NCBI GenBank assembly: GCA_000244995.1
Contig: CM001438.1
Coordinates: forward strand, 4,878,096 to 4,942,095
Direction of reading: 5' to 3'
Length of the DNA stretch: 64,000 nt
From: Burkholderiales bacterium JOSHI_001
GTDB lineage: Bacteria > Pseudomonadota > Gammaproteobacteria > Burkholderiales > Burkholderiaceae_C
Part shown: one piece after another, positions 60,492 to 64,000 of the stretch
How positions within the stretch are numbered: position 1 is the stretch's first letter
How the letters are laid out: every line of letters starts with the position of its first letter
The notes under the pieces: model-generated
What the model was told of the DNA's origin: nothing
Databases searched by the model: none
Seen by the model: the letters and a program-made list of their open reading frames with translations, nothing else
Translations under genes and position numbers: made by a program

Positions 60492-61367
60492 ATGGGCATC
60501 CGCTTCTTGCACGACGTGCCGGCCCCGGCCAAGCTGAACCTCTTCCTGCACGTGGTGGGACGGCGCGCCGACGGCTACCACCTGCTGCAGTCGCTGTTCG
60601 TGTTGATCGACTGGTGCGACACCCTGCACTTTGAACGCCTCGACGGTGGCCGGCTGGAACGCCAGGACTTGGGCGCGGCCTTGCCCGCCGACGACCTGTG
60701 CCTGCGCGCCGCGCGCGCGCTGCAGCAGGCCAGCGGCACGGCCTCGGGCGCCCGCATCGCGGTCGACAAGCAGGTGCCTTGGGGCGCGGGGCTGGGTGGC
60801 GGCAGTTCGGACGCGGCCAGCACCCTGCTGGCGTGCAATCGCCTGTGGGGCCTGAACTGGCCGCTGGCGCGCCTGGCCGAACTGGGCCTGGCGCTGGGCG
60901 CGGACGTGCCCTTCTTCCTTGGCGGGCACAACGCCTTTGTGCAGGGCGTGGGCGAAAGGCTCATGCCGGTGGACCTGCCCAGGCAATGGCTGGCGGTGGT
61001 GAAGCCCGCAGAAGCCATCGCCACGGCGGACATCTTTGGCAGTCCGCAGCTGAAACGCGATACCGAAGCTGTTATAGTTGCGGGCTTTCCCGGGAACACT
61101 CCGGAGTGGCTGGAAGACGGGTTTGGTCGCAACGACCTGCAAGGCCCGGCCGAAAGCCACTGCCCCGCGGTGACGCAAGTCGCACGGTGGTTGCACGCCC
61201 GCTTCGGCAACAGCCGCATGTCGGGTTCGGGCAGCGCGGTGTTTTCGAGAGCCGGCACAGGTGAACAACCCGTGGCGACCTGGGGCGAGGGCGATCTCCC
61301 TGCCCCCTGGGTTGGACGCATGTGCCGCAGTCTGGACATCCATCCGCTGGCCGGGTGGGCCAGCTGA
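60492..61367 (+). CDS. ispE: 4-diphosphocytidyl-2-C-methyl-D-erythritol kinase IspE
   Basis: IspE phosphorylates CDP-methylerythritol in the non-mevalonate isoprenoid pathway. The 291-residue GHMP kinase has PAPAKLNLFLHV (catalytic Lys14 region), the ATP-binding PWGAGLGGGSSDAAS and a late SRMSGSGSAVF. A promoter-like A+T-rich segment lies inside the gene at 61050-61078. The tRNA-Gln gene begins 41 bases after its stop. Confidence 0.96.
   Translation: MGIRFLHDVPAPAKLNLFLHVVGRRADGYHLLQSLFVLIDWCDTLHFERLDGGRLERQDLGAALPADDLCLRAARALQQASGTASGARIAVDKQVPWGAGLGGGSSDAASTLLACNRLWGLNWPLARLAELGLALGADVPFFLGGHNAFVQGVGERLMPVDLPRQWLAVVKPAEAIATADIFGSPQLKRDTEAVIVAGFPGNTPEWLEDGFGRNDLQGPAESHCPAVTQVARWLHARFGNSRMSGSGSAVFSRAGTGEQPVATWGEGDLPAPWVGRMCRSLDIHPLAGWAS
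61050..61078 (+). promoter_or_regulatory. Promoter inside ispE for tRNA-Gln/prs
   Basis: CTGAAA (61050-61055) and TATAGT (61073-61078) have 17-base spacing and match four and five of six consensus bases. The codons there (GAA GCT GTT ATA GTT) are unusual for this gene. In E. coli prs is likewise transcribed from promoters upstream of and near ispE. Transcripts from here would carry tRNA-Gln and prs. Confidence 0.45.
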
Positions 61368-61407
61368 GAACCGGTTTTTGGGTGGCGGCGCAAGCCAAGA
61401 CCTGTGT

Positions 61408-61484
61408 AGGGGAGTCGCCAAGTTGGTAAAGGCATCGGATTTTGATTCCGACATGCGAGGGTTCGAGTCCTTCCTCCCCTGCCA
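61408..61484 (+). tRNA. tRNA-Gln (UUG anticodon)
   Basis: The 77-base cloverleaf has a perfect seven-pair acceptor stem (AGGGGAG with CTCCCCT), an anticodon loop TTTTGAT (TTG) on a TCGGA/TCCGA stem, a T arm with GGTTCGAGTCC, and an encoded GCCA end. It sits between ispE and prs, a standard betaproteobacterial position. Confidence 0.97.
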
Positions 61485-61552
61485 AACCTCTTCCGTCAAC
61501 GGCTTGACTGCCGCCCACCGCCCACGCTCACCCGCCCTCCGGAGCCTTTGCC

Positions 61553-62515
61553 GTGCTGTTCAACACCGTGCTGTTCACCGGCAACGCCAATCCGGCGCTG
61601 GCCCAGGAAATTGCCTCCGGCCTGGGCGTTGAACTGGGTAAGGCCAGCGTCAGCCGCTTCTCCGACGGCGAAGTGACGGTGGAAATCCAGCAGAACGTGC
61701 GCGCCCGCGATGTCTTCGTGGTGCAGCCCACCTGCGCGCCCACGAACGAAAACCTGATGGAACTGCTCATCATGGTGGACGCCCTGAAGCGCGCCAGCGC
61801 GCGACGCATCACCGCCGTGATCCCGTATTTCGGCTACGCCCGCCAGGACCGCCGGCCGCGCAGCACCCGCGTGCCCATCAGCGCCAAGGTGGTGGCCAAC
61901 CTGCTGGAAACCGTGGGCGTGGAGCGCGTGCTCACCATGGACCTGCACGCCGACCAGATCCAGGGCTTCTTCGACATCCCGGTGGACAACATCTACGCGT
62001 CGCCGGTGCTGCTGTCCGACCTGAAGAGCAAGAGCTACCCCGACCTGGTGGTGGTGTCCCCCGACGTGGGCGGCGTGGTGCGCGCCCGCGCGCTGGCCAA
62101 GCAATTGGGCAGCGACCTGGCCATCATCGACAAGCGCCGCCCGGCGGCCAATGTGTCCGAGGTGATGCACGTCATCGGCGAGATCGAAGGCCGCAACTGC
62201 GTGATCATGGACGACATGATCGACACCGCCGGCACCCTGGTGAAGGCGGCCGAGGTGCTGAAGGAGCGCGGCGCCAAGCGCGTCTACGCCTACTGCACCC
62301 ACCCGGTGTTCTCGGGCCCGGCCATTTCCCGCATCGCCGGCAGCCAGCTGGACGAGGTGGTCATCACCAACACCATTCCCATGTCGCCCGAGGCCAAGGC
62401 CTGCAAGAAGATCCGCCAGCTGTCGGTGGCCTTCCTGTTCGCCGAAACCATCCGGCGCATCTCGGACGGCGAGTCGGTCACTTCGCTCTTCGCCGAACAG
62501 AACAGCAATTTCTAG
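61553..62515 (+). CDS. prs: Ribose-phosphate pyrophosphokinase
   Basis: Prs makes PRPP from ribose 5-phosphate and ATP for nucleotide, His and Trp synthesis. The 320-residue protein starts at GTG 61553, with GGAG eight bases upstream. It has [33 protein letters not shown] (flexible and catalytic region), [17 protein letters not shown] and the PRPP-binding [14 protein letters not shown]. rplY follows 62 bases later. Confidence 0.97.
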   Translation: MLFNTVLFTGNANPALAQEIASGLGVELGKASVSRFSDGEVTVEIQQNVRARDVFVVQPTCAPTNENLMELLIMVDALKRASARRITAVIPYFGYARQDRRPRSTRVPISAKVVANLLETVGVERVLTMDLHADQIQGFFDIPVDNIYASPVLLSDLKSKSYPDLVVVSPDVGGVVRARALAKQLGSDLAIIDKRRPAANVSEVMHVIGEIEGRNCVIMDDMIDTAGTLVKAAEVLKERGAKRVYAYCTHPVFSGPAISRIAGSQLDEVVITNTIPMSPEAKACKKIRQLSVAFLFAETIRRISDGESVTSLFAEQNSNF

Positions 62516-62577
62516 GGGTCGGGCCTATTCCCGTCGCAAAGGGAGCCTGGTCGCGGGCCCCGAACATGGAGAAAACC

Positions 62578-63264
62578 ATGAAATTCGTCGCTTTCGAGCG
62601 CAATCAGCAGGGGACCGGAGCGAGCCGCCGCCTGCGCAGTGGCGGCAAGGTGCCCGGCATTGTTTACGGCGGTGGCAAGCCCGCCAACATCGAGCTCGAT
62701 CACAACGCGCTGTACTTCGCGCTGAAGAAGGAAGCCTTCCACTCGTCGCTGCTCGAGATGGAACTGGGCGGCGCGGTGCAGAAGGTGCTGCTGCGTGACT
62801 TCCAGATGCACCCCTGGAAGCAGCAGGTGCTGCACATCGACTTCCAGCGCGTGGACGAAACCACCCGCATCCACAAGAAGGTGCCGCTGCACTTCAGTGG
62901 CGAAGAAAACTCGGTGGCCGTGAAGACCGACAAGTGCCTGGTCAACCACGTGATGACCGAGATCGAGATCGAATGCCTGGCCATGGCCCTGCCCGAATTC
63001 CTGGCGGTGGACCTGTCTGGCCTGACCAAGGGCCAGTCGCTGCACGCGTCCGACCTGAAGCTGCCCGAGGGCGTGAAGATCAAGAAGCACGGCACCCTGA
63101 ACCCGGTGGTGGTGTCGGCCACGGCGCCCAAGGAAGAGGCTGAAGAAGCCCCGGCCGAAGCCGCTGCCGCCGCGCCTGCCGCCCCGGCCAAGGGTGGCAA
63201 GGCCGCCCCGGCCAAGGACGCCAAGGCCGCAGCCCCGGCCAAGGAAGCGCCCAAGAAGAAGTGA
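62578..63264 (+). CDS. rplY: 50S ribosomal protein L25, Ctc form
   Basis: L25 binds 5S rRNA. ATG 62578 ([20 protein letters not shown]) has GGAG six bases upstream; an ATG at 62566 is less likely because that site would fall within its own codons. The 228-residue protein has the N-terminal L25 domain, the C-terminal TL5/Ctc beta domain and an Ala/Lys/Pro-rich tail of about 40 residues. A strong terminator follows, so ispE-tRNA-prs-rplY ends here. Confidence 0.96.
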   Translation: MKFVAFERNQQGTGASRRLRSGGKVPGIVYGGGKPANIELDHNALYFALKKEAFHSSLLEMELGGAVQKVLLRDFQMHPWKQQVLHIDFQRVDETTRIHKKVPLHFSGEENSVAVKTDKCLVNHVMTEIEIECLAMALPEFLAVDLSGLTKGQSLHASDLKLPEGVKIKKHGTLNPVVVSATAPKEEAEEAPAEAAAAAPAAPAKGGKAAPAKDAKAAAPAKEAPKKK

Positions 63265-63300
63265 TGTCGCTGCGGCCTTGGCGCCGCACCGTATCCCCAC

Positions 63301-63324
63301 AGCCCCACCTCGGTGGGGCTTTTT
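63301..63324 (+). terminator. Rho-independent terminator after rplY
   Basis: AGCCCCAC (63301-63308) pairs with GTGGGGCT (63313-63320) across a CTCG loop and is followed by TTTT, 36 bases past the rplY stop. Confidence 0.88.
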
Positions 63325-63352
63325 CATGTCTGCCCGCCACAATCAGCCCCTC

Positions 63353-64000
63353 ATGAGCCCCTTCGACCCCGCCGCCCTGGAGTGCCTGGCCGCCCTGGCC
63401 GATGGCGGCAGCTTCGAGCGCGCGGCGCAATTGCTGTCCATCACGCAGTCGGCGGTGTCGCAGCGGCTGCGGGCGCTGGAAACCAGCGTGGGGCGGCTGC
63501 TGGTGGTGCGCTCGCGCCCCTTGCGGCTGACCGAACCCGGCAAGGTGCTGCTGCGCCACGCGCGGCAGATGCAGGCCCTGCGCGCCGACATCGCGCGCGA
63601 ACTGGGCACCGTGCTGGGCGCCGACGAGCGCCTGCCGATCGCGGTGAACGCCGACAGCCTGGCCACCTGGGTGCTGCCGGCGCTGGACGGCATCGCCCAG
63701 GCCGGCCAGCGCGAAGGCTTCGGGCTGGAACTGGTCGTGGACGACCAGGACTTCACCCACGACAGCCTGCGCGAAGGCCTGGTGCTGGGCTGCGTGAGCA
63801 CCGTGGCCCAGGCCTTGCGCGGCTGCAGCGTGCAAGCCCTGGGGGCCATGCGCTACATCGCGGTGGCCAGCCCCGGCTTCATCGAACGCCACCTGCCCCA
63901 GGGCCTGCACGAAGCGAATTTCGCCCATGTGCCCTTCATCGTCTTCAACCGCAAGGACGACATGCAGGCGCAGTGGGTGGCACAGGCCTTCGGCGTGGCC
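63353..64000 (+). CDS. argP: LysR-family regulator of the ArgP/IciA type, 3' end beyond the window
   Basis: From ATG 63353 the frame is open to the window end (216 codons seen; the family has about 295-300). The N-terminal winged helix-turn-helix reads LECLAALADGGSFERAAQLL then SITQSAVSQRLRALE. The effector domain follows, with LPIAVNADSLATWVLPAL and PFIVFNRKDDMQAQW, typical of ArgP. ArgP senses lysine/arginine and usually activates the exporter gene argO, which would be expected next to it outside the window. Confidence 0.88.
   Translation, partial: MSPFDPAALECLAALADGGSFERAAQLLSITQSAVSQRLRALETSVGRLLVVRSRPLRLTEPGKVLLRHARQMQALRADIARELGTVLGADERLPIAVNADSLATWVLPALDGIAQAGQREGFGLELVVDDQDFTHDSLREGLVLGCVSTVAQALRGCSVQALGAMRYIAVASPGFIERHLPQGLHEANFAHVPFIVFNRKDDMQAQWVAQAFGVA

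Overview
The window is high-G+C DNA (about two thirds to 70% by eye) from a betaproteobacterium, most likely a member of the Burkholderiales in the Rubrivivax/Leptothrix/Roseateles/Ideonella neighbourhood. This rests on gene order (engB next to cytochrome c4; a complete mraZ-to-lpxC cluster; ispE-tRNA-Gln-prs-rplY), on protein style (1878-residue UvrA, Ctc-type L25) and on codon use. It is almost entirely chromosomal. I see no insertion sequence, prophage, CRISPR array or origin.

Layout. (1) 1-8.4 kb: patatin/outer-membrane protein, alpha/beta hydrolase, engB, cytochrome c4, the msrP-msrQ methionine sulfoxide repair pair, a DUF1223 secreted protein and an Asp-rich secreted protein. (2) 8.6-16.2 kb: an accessory stretch. 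Two three-gene cassettes (small adaptor-like protein, toxin/effector-like protein, candidate immunity protein) point the same way and flank a TRAP transporter operon and a TPR gene. Cassette B encodes a lysozyme-like domain. Cassette A has a toxin tip and partner gene near 50% G+C. No VgrG, PAAR, Hcp or secretion apparatus gene is visible, so they look like orphan type VI-style effector-immunity cassettes. They are the best candidates for something undescribed. (3) 16.2-22.4 kb: a double-length uvrA and two tiny membrane-protein genes. (4) 22.4-41.3 kb: the division and cell wall (dcw) cluster on the minus strand: mraZ, rsmH, ftsL, ftsI, murE, murF, mraY, murD, ftsW, murG, murC, ddlB, ftsQ, ftsA, ftsZ, lpxC. 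Most neighbours overlap by 1-11 bases. Transcription starts at a clear sigma70 promoter followed by three 10-bp-spaced GTGG boxes, the expected MraZ operator. A DUF167 gene lies in reverse between ftsZ and lpxC. (5) 41.5-46.8 kb: TPR protein, amidohydrolase, two EamA exporters, a Na/Pi cotransporter and a CAU tRNA best read as tRNA-Ile2. (6) 46.8-52 kb: hrcA diverging from nadK-recN-rapZ-Lon-like. (7) 52-64 kb: acyl-CoA synthetase, mutY-dynamin-mutM on the minus strand, then TPR-lolB-ispE-tRNA-Gln-prs-rplY and the start of an argP-like LysR gene cut by the window end.

Several start codons were moved inward from the longest open frame (mraZ, rsmH, ftsI, ftsW, murC, murG, ftsQ, ftsZ, lpxC, nadK, mutM, rplY and others), because family N-termini, Shine-Dalgarno sites or overlapping stop/start pairs support the shorter form. 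Family assignments come from motif recognition by eye; no database search was run.
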